Source: Spiroplasma syrphidicola EA-1 (lineage in GTDB: Bacteria > Bacillota_I > Bacilli_A > Mycoplasmatales > Mycoplasmataceae). From it: a DNA stretch of 64,000 nt. Within the stretch, counting starts at the first letter, position 1; each line of letters starts with the position of its first letter. The stretch is taken from positions 806,001 through 870,000 of the forward strand of contig NC_021284.1 of NCBI RefSeq assembly GCF_000400955.1. The letters are read 5' to 3'. A model generated the notes under the pieces. It was given only the letters and a program-made list of their open reading frames with translations. It made no database searches and had not been told where the DNA came from. This document shows, in pieces, positions 53,927 through 64,000 of the stretch. The translations under genes were made by a program, and so were the position numbers.

Positions 53927-55546
53927 TTATTCAACAGCAATTAAGAACGGATATAATTGCTGTTCACCATTTACAAATTCATATTCAACATCATAACTTT
54001 CATCTAATAATTTTTTGATCATGTTGATATCTTTTGTTTCAGCATCTTCACCAGTAAAAATTGTAACAATTTCACTAGCTTTTGTGATTGATTTAGCAAA
54101 TAATTGTTTAAGCGTTTGGATTAATGTTGGATGTGAACAAATAATTTTTTTATTCAAAACCCCTAAATATTCCCCTTTAGTAATTTTAACGCCATCAATT
54201 GATGTTGTTTTTGCTGCTTGAGTAACTGATAAACTAGCAACATTTTTTAACGCTGTTTTTAAGGTTGAATAATTCTTTTTTGCTAATTCTCCTTGTTCAA
54301 AAGCTAATGTTGCCACCATTCCTTCTTGGACAGATGAAGTTGGGATAACATAAACATTTGATTTTTTCTCAACTTTTGCGGCTTGTTGAGCTGCCAAAAT
54401 AGCATTACTATTATTTGGAAGAATAAAGACATCAACTGCGTCAACTTCTTCAATTGCTTTTAAATAATCATCAGTTGAGGGGTTCATTGATTGTCCACCA
54501 TTAACTGTTGCTTGAATATTTAAATCACTTTTAAAGAAACGAGCTATTCCAACACTTGGTGTAACAGCAATAATTGCTTCTTTATTTTTAAGTTCACGTT
54601 CAGCTTTAATTGTTTTAACATGTTTTTCGGCTTGTAAAGTCATATTTTCAACTTTAATATTTTTAAATTCACCATGTTTTTGTAAAAATGTTAAAATCAG
54701 CCCTGGCACTAATGTATGTACGTGTACTTTTAGAATATCTTTATCCACAACAGCAACAATTGATTGTCCACCTTGATCTTCTAATGTTTGACGAACATTG
54801 TTAACATCAATATTTTTTTCATAATGTTCATTTAACATGACAATTGTTTCAGTACAATAACCAAATTCTTCATTTTCAAGATTCATTGCAACATTATTTC
54901 CAGTATTTTCAGCATGTTTTTTTCGTTGAGCAACTACTTTACCTGTTTCTAGGTATTCAGTCATTCCTTCAAAAACTTTAACTAACCCAAAGCCTCCTGA
55001 ATCAACAACACCTACTTCTTTTAAAACTGGTAATAATTCTGGTGTTCCTTTCAACGATTCAGTTGAAAAGACAACAATTTTGCGGAATAAGGCTGGTACA
55101 GTTAATTCCTCAGTAATTTTTTCAACATTTTCTGCTGTTTCACGAATTACTGTTAAGATTGTTCCTTCCACTGGTTTCATTACTGCTTTATAAGCTACTT
55201 CTTTTGCTTGAATTATTGCTGTTTTAACAGCTGCAACAGAAAATTCGTCTGTTTCTTTTAACCCATTGGCAAAACCACGGAAAATTTGGGACAGAATAAC
55301 TCCTGAATTCCCTCGTGCTCCCATTATTAAACCACGCGCAAAAGCATCAGCAAGTTTACTTACTGAATCTCCTTCTAAATCTCTAATGTCTTTAATAGCA
55401 TTTGTCATTGTTAAATTCATATTAGTTCCTGTATCACCATCGGGAACAGGAAACACGTTTAACTTATCAATTTCTGGATAAAAATTGTATAAGTTATTAT
55501 ATCCACTAATTAGTGCATTCTTAAAAGATTTGGCATTAAATTCCAT
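53927..55546 (-). CDS. fakA: Fatty acid kinase A (DAK2/YloV)
   Basis: A 539-residue protein that phosphorylates fatty acids held by DegV/FakB proteins, so exogenous fatty acids can enter phospholipids. The N-terminal DAK2-type domain has 'VFPVPDGDTGTNMNLTM' (metal and ATP binding) and 'FARGLIMGARGNSGVILSQ'. The middle and C-terminal parts match YloV. It follows the Asp23-family gene as in Bacillus (yloU-yloV). Mollicutes depend on host lipids, which fits. Confidence 0.95.
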   Translation of the reverse strand: MEFNAKSFKNALISGYNNLYNFYPEIDKLNVFPVPDGDTGTNMNLTMTNAIKDIRDLEGDSVSKLADAFARGLIMGARGNSGVILSQIFRGFANGLKETDEFSVAAVKTAIIQAKEVAYKAVMKPVEGTILTVIRETAENVEKITEELTVPALFRKIVVFSTESLKGTPELLPVLKEVGVVDSGGFGLVKVFEGMTEYLETGKVVAQRKKHAENTGNNVAMNLENEEFGYCTETIVMLNEHYEKNIDVNNVRQTLEDQGGQSIVAVVDKDILKVHVHTLVPGLILTFLQKHGEFKNIKVENMTLQAEKHVKTIKAERELKNKEAIIAVTPSVGIARFFKSDLNIQATVNGGQSMNPSTDDYLKAIEEVDAVDVFILPNNSNAILAAQQAAKVEKKSNVYVIPTSSVQEGMVATLAFEQGELAKKNYSTLKTALKNVASLSVTQAAKTTSIDGVKITKGEYLGVLNKKIICSHPTLIQTLKQLFAKSITKASEIVTIFTGEDAETKDINMIKKLLDESYDVEYEFVNGEQQLYPFLIAVE

Positions 55547-55671
55547 CTTGTTATCACCCTTACATTTCTGTATCTATCATAAATTAATTCGATCGTTCTT
55601 AAGTGATATTTTATTTATAAATCTTTATCTAAATAATATCTCATTTTTTATAATTTTTCATATTTTATATT

Positions 55672-56001
55672 TTATACAAGTAAGTCTTGAATATGAACAT
55701 TAACTGTAAAATCAGTTGGAAAAGACTCAAGTTTTTCCAATTCATATTTGATGCGGATTTGTACCTCTTGACTAACATCTCTAATATTAGAACCTTCTAA
55801 TAAAATTAAAAAGATATCAATAACATACTTACCCTCAACTTGCTTTAATTTAATTGATTGTGAATAATCTGTAATTAATAATGTGGCACTCTCTTCACCA
55901 CTGTCATCTTCTGATAATCTTGCAAAACCAGCTACACCAGGCACTGTAATAACAGCACTATAAACAATGTTAGCAATTGATTCAAAACTATTTTTTTCCA
56001 T
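55672..56001 (-). CDS. Asp23/Gls24 family protein (YloU-like)
   Basis: A 109-residue small cytosolic protein. The core 'ESIANIVYSAVITVPGVAGF' and 'VQIRIKYELEKL' fit the Asp23 family; Bacillus yloU holds the same place before yloV. The role is unclear (envelope stress or scaffold in Staphylococcus). Confidence 0.9.
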   Translation of the reverse strand: MEKNSFESIANIVYSAVITVPGVAGFARLSEDDSGEESATLLITDYSQSIKLKQVEGKYVIDIFLILLEGSNIRDVSQEVQIRIKYELEKLESFPTDFTVNVHIQDLLV

Positions 56002-56295
56002 TTTATCACCTACTAATTAAATTAACATATTTAATTATATCCATAAAATATTAGAAAGCAATATTTTATAATATAAAAATTTCAATATTTATCTTGATCA
56101 TCAATATAAAATCAAGTTTTCAAGGAAAATTTACACTAATGTTAATTTTTAAATCAATATTCCTTCTAAATATAATTTTACTATATTTTTTAAATTTTTA
56201 CCCTATCTTAAGAAAAAAAATAACGATTATGATAAATATTTTTTTGCTAATATCATAGTTGCAAAGTTCTAAAACCAATAGTCTAAAGATTATAA
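56002..56295. other. Intergenic stretch with no recognised feature
   Basis: About 290 bases of very AT-rich sequence between yloU and the Fmt-C gene. No ORF, tRNA or clear terminator is seen; it presumably holds the yloU promoter. Confidence 0.5.
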
Positions 56296-56682
56296 TTAGG
56301 GTTTTGCCAATAAAAATGCTCTTTCATATTCATCTTGATCAAATCAAGATCCTAAATGCAATTCCTCAGCAATTTGACGATTAGCAAAATTATTTATAAT
56401 TGGGGCGCCTGGTTTTTGAATGACTAGTAGTTTTAAAATTCCGTTACCAGTTTGCACAAAAACCCCTTCTTCATCACGATTAATAATTTCCCCTGGGAAA
56501 AAAATCTTCATAACACTAATAAAACTTTCGGCTGGCTCAAGAACACGAACTTTAAGAATATTTCATTGCTGATTTTTTAAAAAAGTATAAGCGGGGCCTA
56601 ATTTGTTGCTAGCAGCTTCATTAATTAACCCTACTAACGCTTGCGCCTCTAAATGTCATTTGATTCTTCATGATTCTGTCAT
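56296..56682 (-). CDS. Stand-alone Fmt C-terminal-domain protein
   Basis: A 128-residue protein resembling only the C-terminal OB-like domain of methionyl-tRNA formyltransferase: 'RIKWHLEAQALVGLI' for the domain entry, 'PGEIINRDEEGVFVQTGNG' and 'ILKLLVIQKPGAP' for its core. The catalytic formyl-transfer domain is absent. In Fmt this domain contacts tRNA, so tRNA or other RNA binding is plausible. It could be a duplicated fragment or a small family in its own right. Its reading frame is intact, with five UGA Trp codons. Confidence 0.65.
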
Positions 56683-56781
56683 ATTTATGATCACCTTTAC
56701 TATTGGGAATTATTATAGCATAAAAGATGAGAACAAGAAGACGATTAAAATTAACTATTTTTAAAAAAAGCTAAGAAATTA

Positions 56782-56810
56782 TTGCAATTAATGTAAAATT
56801 TCGTTATTAT
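56782..56810 (+). promoter_or_regulatory. rpmB promoter
   Basis: TTGCAA (56782-56787), 17 bases, TATTAT (56805-56810), then AAAGGAG before the ATG at 56841. Confidence 0.6.
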
Positions 56811-56840
56811 CTTATAGTATGACTATAAAGGAGTGATATT

Positions 56841-57038
56841 ATGGCAAGAAAATGTGAAATTACAGGTAAAGCAGCGCTTTCAGGAAACAAACGCTCACAC
56901 GCTATGAATGCTTCACGTCGTAAATGAAATGTAAACTTACAAAAAGTTCGTATTGTAGTTGACGGTGAAGTAAAAACATTACGTGTAGCAACTAGAACCT
57001 TAAAAACATTAAAACGTAAAGGTCAAATTGCACAATAA
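56841..57038 (+). CDS. rpmB: 50S ribosomal protein L28
   Basis: A 65-residue ribosomal protein. 'MARKCEITGKAALSGNKRSH' and 'RVATRTLKTLKRKG' are the L28 signatures. One UGA is read as Trp at the conserved 'RRKWNVNLQ'. Divergent from yloU, as in Bacillus. Confidence 0.98.
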
Positions 57039-57060
57039 TTTATTTTATTGATGATAATAA

Positions 57061-57098
57061 AAAAGTAAGAATATCTCTGATTATTCTTACTTTTTTTT
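57061..57098 (+). terminator. rpmB terminator
   Basis: A 13-bp stem AAAAGTAAGAATA/TATTCTTACTTTT followed by a T run, 22 bases after the rpmB stop codon. Confidence 0.9.
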
Positions 57099-57138
57099 CG
57101 AAAATAAGTTATTATTTATATATGAGAATAAATTCTAT

Positions 57139-57223
57139 GCCCGTATGGCGGAATTGGCAGACGCAGTAGACTCAAAATCTACCGAAGAAATTCGTATCGG
57201 TTCGACCCCGATTACGGGTACCA
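57139..57223 (+). tRNA. tRNA-Leu (CAA)
   Basis: 85 nt with a long variable arm and encoded CCA; anticodon loop CTCAAAA, acceptor GCCCGTA/TACGGGT. Reads UUG. Confidence 0.96.
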
Positions 57224-57255
57224 TTACATTTAGTTATTCTCAAAAAGACAAAAAT

Positions 57256-57279
57256 AAAACTGCTTTTAGCAGTTTTTTT
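57256..57279. terminator. Bidirectional terminator between tRNA-Leu and thiN
   Basis: A 9-bp stem AAAACTGCT/AGCAGTTTT with a three-base loop and T run, overlapping the thiN stop codon. Confidence 0.88.
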
Positions 57280-57886
57280 ATTTTGAGTAAATGATAAGCA
57301 CTTTGCCACTATTAACAACAACTGTTCCTGGGTGACCAAGTAATTCATTACTAATAGCGTTTGGTGATAACAATGATAAACGAAAATCTGTAACATTATA
57401 TTTACAATCTTTAATTGTAATAATAGCTTGTTCATAAGCAATTATTGAAAAATAACGAAAACCTTCTCGAAGGGGGATAACATTCTCTCCCGATTGTAAT
57501 TGATAAGCATAGTTATGTTCGTTTAAAAAGATAAGATTATAATTAATAATTAGTCATAAACACGCTAAATCCATGTCAAACCGTGGTCCATCGGCGACAA
57601 GAATGATTTGATGAGGATTAAGTTTAATTGCGGCTTGAACAGCTAATTCAGCATCTAAATAGTCTTTTTCTGCTGGATAATGGTAAAGTTCTTTGGCAAC
57701 CGTTTTAATTTGGTTATATTCTAACTCTGAAACAGAATCAAAATCAGCACATGCTAAATCAATTTGATTGAAATTATTAAGCAACGCTAAGCATCCTCGT
57801 TCAACACCAATTTTAAAATAGTTTTGATAAGGTTGTAAATTAGTTATTTTATCGGTGCAAACTATTAAAACATTATTATTTGCCAT
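57278..57886 (-). CDS. thiN: Thiamine pyrophosphokinase
   Basis: A 202-residue enzyme making thiamine diphosphate. 'ACADFDSVSELEYNQIK' and 'HYPAEKDYLDAELAV' are the substrate-binding motifs; the usual G-A-x-G-G-R-x-D-H is altered here to 'VADGPRFDMDLACL', a noticeable divergence. The gene order rsgA-rpe-thiN matches Bacillus. It overlaps rpe by 11 bases. Confidence 0.88.
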
Positions 57887-58550
57887 TAGTTAAACCCTCT
57901 AAGCGTTCTAATAAATCATGATGGCCAAATAAATAACTACCTGCTACTAAAATATCAACACCAAAATCTTGACACATTTTTCCTGTTTGGGCATTAATTC
58001 CCCCATCAACAGAAATTAGGGTTTTTAATTTATTTTTATCAATAAATTTTCGCAGATGGGCAATTTTTTCCGCAGCATGAGGAATAAAAGCCTGCCCACC
58101 AAAACCTGGTTCAACTGTCATAACAAGAACAAGATCAAGAAATGGTAAAAATGGTAAAATTTCTTCAACATTTGTTGATGGTTTAATTGCTAAACCAAAT
58201 TGCAGATCATACTTTGTTTTTAAAGCTAAAAATTCATTAATTTGTTCGCTAGTTAAGGCTTCATAATGCAGTGTAATTGCATTTGCTTTGGCTTCAATAA
58301 AAGGTTTTAAATAATCTTCAACACTACTATTTTTAATCTTAACCATTAAATGACAATCAACAAATAAATTATGTTTGTCCGTAATATCTTTTAAAATTTT
58401 TGGACCAAACGTTAAATTGGGAACAAAATCACCATCCATAACGTCAAAATGGATTCATTTAACACCGCCTGCTTCAATTAACGTTAATTCTTGATCAAGA
58501 TTTAAAAAATCTGCGCTTAAAATACTGGGAGCAATAATAAACTTTGACAT
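57876..58550 (-). CDS. rpe: Ribulose-phosphate 3-epimerase
   Basis: A 224-residue TIM-barrel enzyme of the pentose phosphate path, interconverting ribulose- and xylulose-5-phosphate. 'IIAPSILSADFLNL', 'HFDVMDGDFVPNLTFGP', 'DCHLMV', 'MTVEPGFGGQAF' and 'ISVDGGINAQT' are diagnostic. It lies two bases after rsgA. Confidence 0.97.
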
Positions 58551-58552
58551 AC

Positions 58553-59437
58553 TTATTTCCTTTCTGTTATTTCACTGATAATTTTACAATAATCATTGTA
58601 AAAAAATGTTGGAATTATTTTAGCTGTTACTAACTCTTTTATTTTACAATGCGGTTCATTGAGATGCAAACAATGACGGAATTTACAAAAACGGCTATTT
58701 TCGGTAAAAAGGTGGTAGGAAATCGCTAATTTTTCTGGGTTAAATTCTCGTAAATCAAAGGATGAAAACCCGGGAGTATCAATTACAATCCCATTGCTAA
58801 TCTCATACATTTTACTATTTGTTGTCGTATGTTTTCCTCGTCCTAAGGCCTTGGAAATTTCTTGGGTTTTAATTAAGTTTTGCTCAAGTAATGTATTAAT
58901 TGTTGTTGATTTACCACTCCCTGTCTGACCAGTAAAAACAGAAATTTTATTAATTAAAGTTGCTTTAAAAGCATCCCATTCTGACGAGTCAGGAGTTTTA
59001 TTACTTAAAATAAAAGTTTGATAACCCATTTGTGGATATCATTGTAAATATTTATCATATAAATCATCATCTTGACCCAGTAAATCCTTTTTTGTAAAAA
59101 CAATAACTGGGGTAATCCCCTTATATTCAACAATTGCCAAAAACTTATTTAATAAATAACTACTAAAATTAGGACTTTGTAAAGATGTAATTATTACAGT
59201 TTGGTCTATATTAGCTATTTTTGGGCGATATAATTCATTTTTCCGAGGGTGAATTTTTGTAATTGTCCCCTGGTCATTATTTTGAACAATAAAATCAACA
59301 TGATCACCAACAAGCGGACGTTGATTATGATGGCGAAATAAACCTTTACTTTTACATTCATAAATAAGATCATTATTAGCTTCTTTTACATAACAAAACT
59401 CACTAATTACCGAAACAATTAAACCTGTTTTTTCCAT
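58553..59437 (-). CDS. rsgA: Ribosome small subunit GTPase RsgA
   Basis: A 294-residue late 30S assembly GTPase. An OB fold comes first, then the circularly permuted GTPase: 'VFTKKD' (G4), 'FTGQTGSGKST' (G1, about 169-178) and 'IDTPGF' (G3). The zinc site at the end reads 'FCKFRHCLHLNEPHC'. The start at 59437 follows the prkC stop codon by one base. Confidence 0.96.
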
Positions 59438-59438
59438 C

Positions 59439-60443
59439 TTAAACAAAAACTCCAACTAGTAAAACAGCAATCGCCACTACCAGCAATGTCAAAATTAAAA
59501 AGACCCATGTTTTACTAAAATAAAGTGGTAATGATAAATAGCGATCTTGCAATTTGCTACGGTGATTTTTGATTGTTACTCAGTTTTTTAATTTAATTGG
59601 TTTATCATGTTGATGGTCTTGACTATCAATTCCTTTTAATGCGCTATTAAATTCCGCAACTGTTTCAAATCGTTCACTAGGTTCTTTTGCAATTGCTTTT
59701 AAAATGATATTTTCTAAAGCTTGATTAATTGTATTGTTAATTAACTTTGGGGCTAATGGTAATTCTTTAACATGCTTAACAGCTACTAAGGTTGGATTTT
59801 TTCCAACAAAAGGAGTTACCCCAACTGCTAATTCATATAACATAATCCCTAGAGCATATAGGTCACTTTTTTTTGTGGCTGGACGAGATTGTACAATTTC
59901 TGGAGCCATATATTTTGCTGTTCCAATTATTTTGCCATTTTCACTATCTTCACTATTTTCTAAAATTGCGACTCCAAAATCAGCAACTTTAATTTTACCA
60001 TCATAAGAAATCAAGATATTTTCTGGTTTGATATCCCGGTGAATAATGTCATTTTTATGGGCTTCAATAATTGCTTGATTAATAGCATCAAAAAAATAAA
60101 TTAGTTCCTTATTTGTACATGGCCCTAAAGTTAACAAACGATCTTTTAGCGTATATCCTCGTACTAGCTCTAAAACGATACACTGGCGGTCAAAGGCCTC
60201 AAAAGTACCATAAACTTTAACTACATTAGGATGAGAAAATTGCGCAATTGAATTATATTCTTTATTAAAACGATCAACAGCTTCTTTATTTTTTGATAAA
60301 CTAACTGACATCATTTTAATTGCAACATAGCGTTTTAAAATTAAGTCATAGCCCTCAAAAACTTCGGCCATTCCGCCGTCAGCAATTTTATCAATTATTT
60401 GATAACGCTCATATAAAATCGTCCCACTTGTTATTTTTTCCAT
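59439..60443 (-). CDS. prkC: Membrane Ser/Thr protein kinase (PrkC-like, no PASTA domains)
   Basis: A 334-residue Hanks-type kinase. Catalytic Lys43 in 'VAIKMMS', 'IIHRDIKPENIL' (134-145) and 'VADFGVAI' (153-160) are intact. One membrane helix near 308-332 is followed by only a few residues outside. Bacillus PrkC has extracellular PASTA repeats that bind muropeptides; these are gone here, as expected without a cell wall. It is paired with the PP2C phosphatase gene. Confidence 0.94.
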
Positions 60444-60506
60444 TATTTCACCCTGTTATATCCTTAACAATATCATAGCATTATAATTTAATAAATTGGT
60501 AAAGTT

Positions 60507-61268
60507 TTAATCAATTTCAAAAATTAACCCTGTTAAGTTATCAGTTGATAAATTTTCTAAGGCCCGATCAATTAGAATCTTAACTTTATCGTTTAATTTA
60601 TTTGAAGAAGATAAAACATCAACTAAATCAGTGTCATCAACATAATCATGAATTCCATCAGTTGTTAATAAATATGTTCCTGCAATATCTTCAACAACAT
60701 AGGTGTCTATTTTTAATGTTTTGGTTGGTCCTAAGGCACTTGTTAAAACCTTTCAAAAAGTATGGACATTATATTGTTTTTTGTATTGTCCTTGAAATTC
60801 TAACTCCTGGCGTTCACGATATTCAACCGAATTTTCCATATTTTGATCTGTTGTAATTTGGTAAATCTTATGATTATGTAATTTATATAAACGAGAATCA
60901 CCAATATTAATAATATAAACTTTTTGATTAGCAAGTAAGGCTGCAACAACTGTTGTTCCCATGTCACTTGTATCGGGATGAATTTTTGCATAGTTAATCA
61001 TCTCATTTTGAATTACAAGAATTGTATTACGAAATCACTGGTTAATTTCTTCATCTGACATCGCATTAAAATTAACATTATGAAAATAGTTGATCATTTC
61101 TTCAACCGCGATTTTACTGGCAACTTCTCCATGCTGGTGGCCACCCATTCCATCACAGACAATTGCCAAATGATTATTATAATTATTTGTCGCAAAATCA
61201 AAATTATCTTGGTTACTACTACGATATGCGCCAATATCTGTTTTAAAACCAAAACGTACATTAATCAT
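60507..61268 (-). CDS. stp: PP2C-type protein phosphatase
   Basis: A 253-residue metal-dependent phosphatase that reverses PrkC phosphorylation. 'NQDNFDFA', 'IVCDGMGGHQHGEVAS', 'MGTTVVAALL', 'INIGDSRLYKL' and 'LLTTDGIHDYVDD' are its motifs with the metal-binding Asp residues. The ATG overlaps the rlmN stop codon (TAATG). Confidence 0.95.
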
Positions 61269-62305
61269 TATTTTTTTAATACTCCTTCATTTTTTGCTCG
61301 TAATTGCCCACAAGCCGCATCAATATCATGACCAAATTCCCGACGAACAATACAATTAATACGATTATTTTGTAATGTTGTAAAGAACTCTTCAATTCTT
61401 GTACTACGTTGATAGTCATTTTCAGCAACGGCATTGTATGGAATTAAATTAACATAGGCATTCATTCCCCGAATTAATTTTGCTAATTCCACTGCATTTT
61501 CACGACTATCATTAACATTATTAATTAAAATGTATTCAAAAGTAATTCGACGGTTTGTTTTTTCTAAATAATAATTAATTGCCTCCATTAATTTTTCTAA
61601 TGGGTATGCTTTATTAATTGGCATTAATTGATTACGAATTGCATTATTTGGCGCATGTAATGATATTGCCAAGTTTACTTGTAAGTTTAAGTCGGCAAAT
61701 TGTTTAATTTTTGGAACTAACCCACAAGTTGAAATTGTAATGTGACGAGCCCCAATTTGGTATCCCTTTGGATCATTAATTACTTTAACAAAATCAATCA
61801 CATTTTCAAAATTATCAAATGGTTCCCCAATTCCCATCACAACAATATGACTCACACGTTCTTGAGCCTTTTGTAAATAGCGATTAACCATCATAACTTG
61901 GGCAACAATTTCTCCCGTTGATAGATTACGGGTTTTTTTTAACAACCCGGATGCACAAAAAGTACAGGCCATATTACAACCAACTTGGGTTGTTACACAA
62001 ACTGAATTACCATAATTTTGGCGCATTAAAACTGTTTCAATTTTTAAACCATCTTTTAATTTAAATAAAAATTTAACCGTTCCATCTTTTGATTCTTGTT
62101 GGACAACAATTTCTAATTCTGATAAGGTATAAAATTCTTTTAATTTTTCACGATCACCTTTCGAAATATTTGTCATTTCATCAAATGATAAAATGTTTTT
62201 AACATAAACTCAGTCAAATAACTGATCAGCTAAATATCTTTTAAAACCGTTTTCCACTAAACTACTTTGTAACTTTTCTTTTGTAAAATCAAAGAATGAT
62301 TGCAT
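61268..62305 (-). CDS. rlmN: Dual-specificity RNA methyltransferase RlmN
   Basis: A 345-residue radical-SAM enzyme methylating C2 of A2503 in 23S rRNA and A37 of some tRNAs. The cluster motif '[12 protein letters not shown]' is at about 107-118; 'MGIGEPFDN', '[12 protein letters not shown]' and the catalytic Cys in 'DIDAACGQL' are present. An in-frame UGA at codon 32 means that the real start is ATG 62305, behind AGGTAG. Confidence 0.97.
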
Positions 62306-62426
62306 AATTTTTCTACCTCACCTAACTTTATTTATTTTATCATAAAAAGGCCTTTTCTCCTTATTTCAATTACATTTTTCATCAAATGATAACTAAAAAA
62401 GAAGGTTTTGTTTTTTTGGAAAAAAG

Positions 62427-62455
62427 AAAAAGATTAACAAATGTTAATCTTTTTT
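62427..62455 (-). terminator. Terminator of the PTS gene
   Basis: A 13-bp stem AAAAAGATTAACA/TGTTAATCTTTTT overlaps the approach to the stop codon at 62458 from downstream. Confidence 0.85.
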
Positions 62456-62457
62456 CC

Positions 62458-64000
62458 TTATTTTGTTTTTAAATTTGGATTATTAACCCGCATTTCTTGT
62501 AATAATTCTCGCATATATGGTTTTAGAACTTCTTGTTCTCCCCCATAAACACATTGGACTGATTCGCCCCGAATTAAGACACCATTACATCCTCCTAAGG
62601 ATTTAATTCCATCAGCATTAACAAGCGTGTTATCACTAACAGTAACTCTTAGCCGTGAAGCACATGAGTCAACCGCTTTAATGTTATCTGGCCCTCCTAA
62701 GAATTCAATAATTTTACGAGCTTTTTCACGTTTTTGTTCGTCAGCACTACCTCGAGCAGTTGTTGAACTTTCATTGTTAGCTCCTTGAGCTCCTTTTGCT
62801 TTAAAATCAGCTTTTGAATATAACTTCATATCCCCTTCATCACGACCTGGTAATTTAATTTTTCCATATTTAATCGCAAAGAAGAAAGCAAAGAAGTAGA
62901 TTGGAGCATAAGCGGCACCAACAACAAGAATTCAATAGAAATTAGTTCCTTTATTTCCGATAAATGGTACGACTCCAAAGACAATAAAGTCAATTGTTCC
63001 CCCTGACACTGTCATTGTGGTATGAACATGTAGTAAGCCCATTAACATAAATGAAATAGCACATAATGGCATATGAACACCATAGAATAATCAAGGAGCT
63101 ACAAATAAGAATGTAAATTCGATTGGTTCTGTAATTCCTGTTAAGAAACATGTAAAGGCTGCTGAGAAATAGATCCCCATTACTTGTTTACGGTTTTGTT
63201 TTGGCACACTATATCACATTGCGACAGCGGCAGCTGGTAAACCAAACATCATGAATGGGAATTTTCCTGATTGGAAACGTCCTAAATTTAAGCCCATATG
63301 TTGAACCATTGTGAATGTAATATTATCATCAGCTAGGACTTTATACATAATTGTTTGATCCCCAACAGCTGAAATTGTTTCGGCATTTAATTTTGATACT
63401 CAAGTTAAAACATATGTCGCTGCTTCTCCCGGTTGCAACGCAGATAAATCTCCTGCTGGAATAAAGCCAGCATTTTGTAAGTCTTTTAAGAAATCCATGT
63501 ATTGTAAAGGATTATTTAAAACATTTTGAATTAAATCAGGCATTGATCCCCCAGCTTGTGTTCATCATAGTGGTGAATAGAACACGTGGTGAAGACCAAA
63601 AGGTACTAGTGATCGTTCAAAAACCTCAAAAATTAATGAATCTAATCCTCCTGGTAATTTTCCTGAGTTATTTCCAAATCATGCTAATCCTGTTCCAATT
63701 AATGGTCATAGCATCATAAAAATAAATGCTAATGGGATTACAGCAATAAAAGTAATAATTGGTACTAATTTAGTTCCACTAAAGAAACTAATTGCAGCTG
63801 GAAGTTGTGTTTTGTGAAAACGATTATATGCAAAAGCAGCAATCGCTCCAACAAAAATTCCGGCAAAAACTCCAGTATTTAGTGAATTAACCCCTAAATT
63901 ACTTGTTAACAGCGTTCCTTTAACAGCTCAAACTTCACCAGTATAGAATAATAGATTATATGAATCATTAATTACTGATGAGCCTTTAATGACAACAGCT
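62458..64000 (-). CDS. ptsG: PTS EIICB, glucose family (5' end off window)
   Basis: The last 514 residues of a sugar permease of the phosphotransferase system, running off the right edge. The EIIC part has '[13 protein letters not shown]' and '[14 protein letters not shown]', with intact GLHH and GITEPIE. The C-terminal EIIB domain carries the phosphorylated Cys in '[13 protein letters not shown]'. A Ser/Ala/Gly-rich linker joins the two. No EIIA follows. Glucose is the likely substrate; N-acetylglucosamine is the alternative. Confidence 0.9.

Overview
This window is Mollicute DNA, most likely a Spiroplasma. It is strongly AT-rich, and UGA must be read as tryptophan: almost every gene has in-frame UGA codons at conserved Trp positions (for example rpsD, rpmB, eno, dnaE). 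Stop codons are UAA or UAG. The ten-tRNA block at 52.9-53.8 kb (read Cys-Arg-Pro-Ala-Met-Ile-Ser-fMet-Asp-Phe) matches the order I remember for Spiroplasma. Retention of EzrA, DivIVA-like, RecU, DnaD-like and a PASTA-less PrkC fits a wall-less relative of the Bacilli.

Layout. (1) 0-3.2 kb: a four-gene minus-strand operon with two lipoproteins and an ABC exporter. The last lipoprotein runs off the left edge and resembles family GH85 endo-beta-N-acetylglucosaminidases. The promoter abuts a 17-base homopolymer. (2) 3.3-16.8 kb: core genes, including rnpB, DivIVA-like, recU/dnaD, HU, sugar and deoxyribose catabolism (deoC), rsmE, coaE, an ECF S component, hpt, glpF and eno. (3) 16.8-29.4 kb: an accessory island. 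It holds a cytosine-5 DNA methyltransferase coupled to a GHKL/MORC-like ATPase with a possible TIR-like C-terminus; the Mg2+ P-type ATPase gene mgtA behind a leader carrying a small ORF and two competing long-range pairings; a DUF4238-like gene split at an A8 slippery run; broken, possibly phage-derived small genes; and a PD-(D/E)XK-like nuclease overlapping an SMC-like ABC ATPase, a likely defence pair. (4) 29.4-37.2 kb: eight minus-strand genes with two ABC modules, two small secreted proteins, a degenerate PTS EIIC-like protein and an 89-residue membrane protein whose 5' coding end forms a terminator hairpin. (5) 37.4-52.8 kb: trpS, ackA-pta, a short-chain dehydrogenase, cutC, dnaE, thiI, ezrA, rpsD, nagB. 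(6) 52.8-62.3 kb: the tRNA cluster, fakA-yloU, a stand-alone Fmt C-terminal domain, rpmB, tRNA-Leu, and a block ordered as in Bacillus: rlmN-stp-prkC-rsgA-rpe-thiN. (7) 62.4-64 kb: the 3' part of a glucose-family PTS EIICB gene.

How the genes work together. Sugar enters by PTS and GlpF, passes through enolase and is turned into acetate and ATP by Pta-AckA. Purine, deoxyribose and amino-sugar salvage (hpt, deoC, nagB) feed nucleotide and carbon pools. Surface lipoproteins and ABC systems occupy both accessory blocks. The two putative defence modules flank mgtA.

Functions are read from motifs and context by eye; no database search was run.
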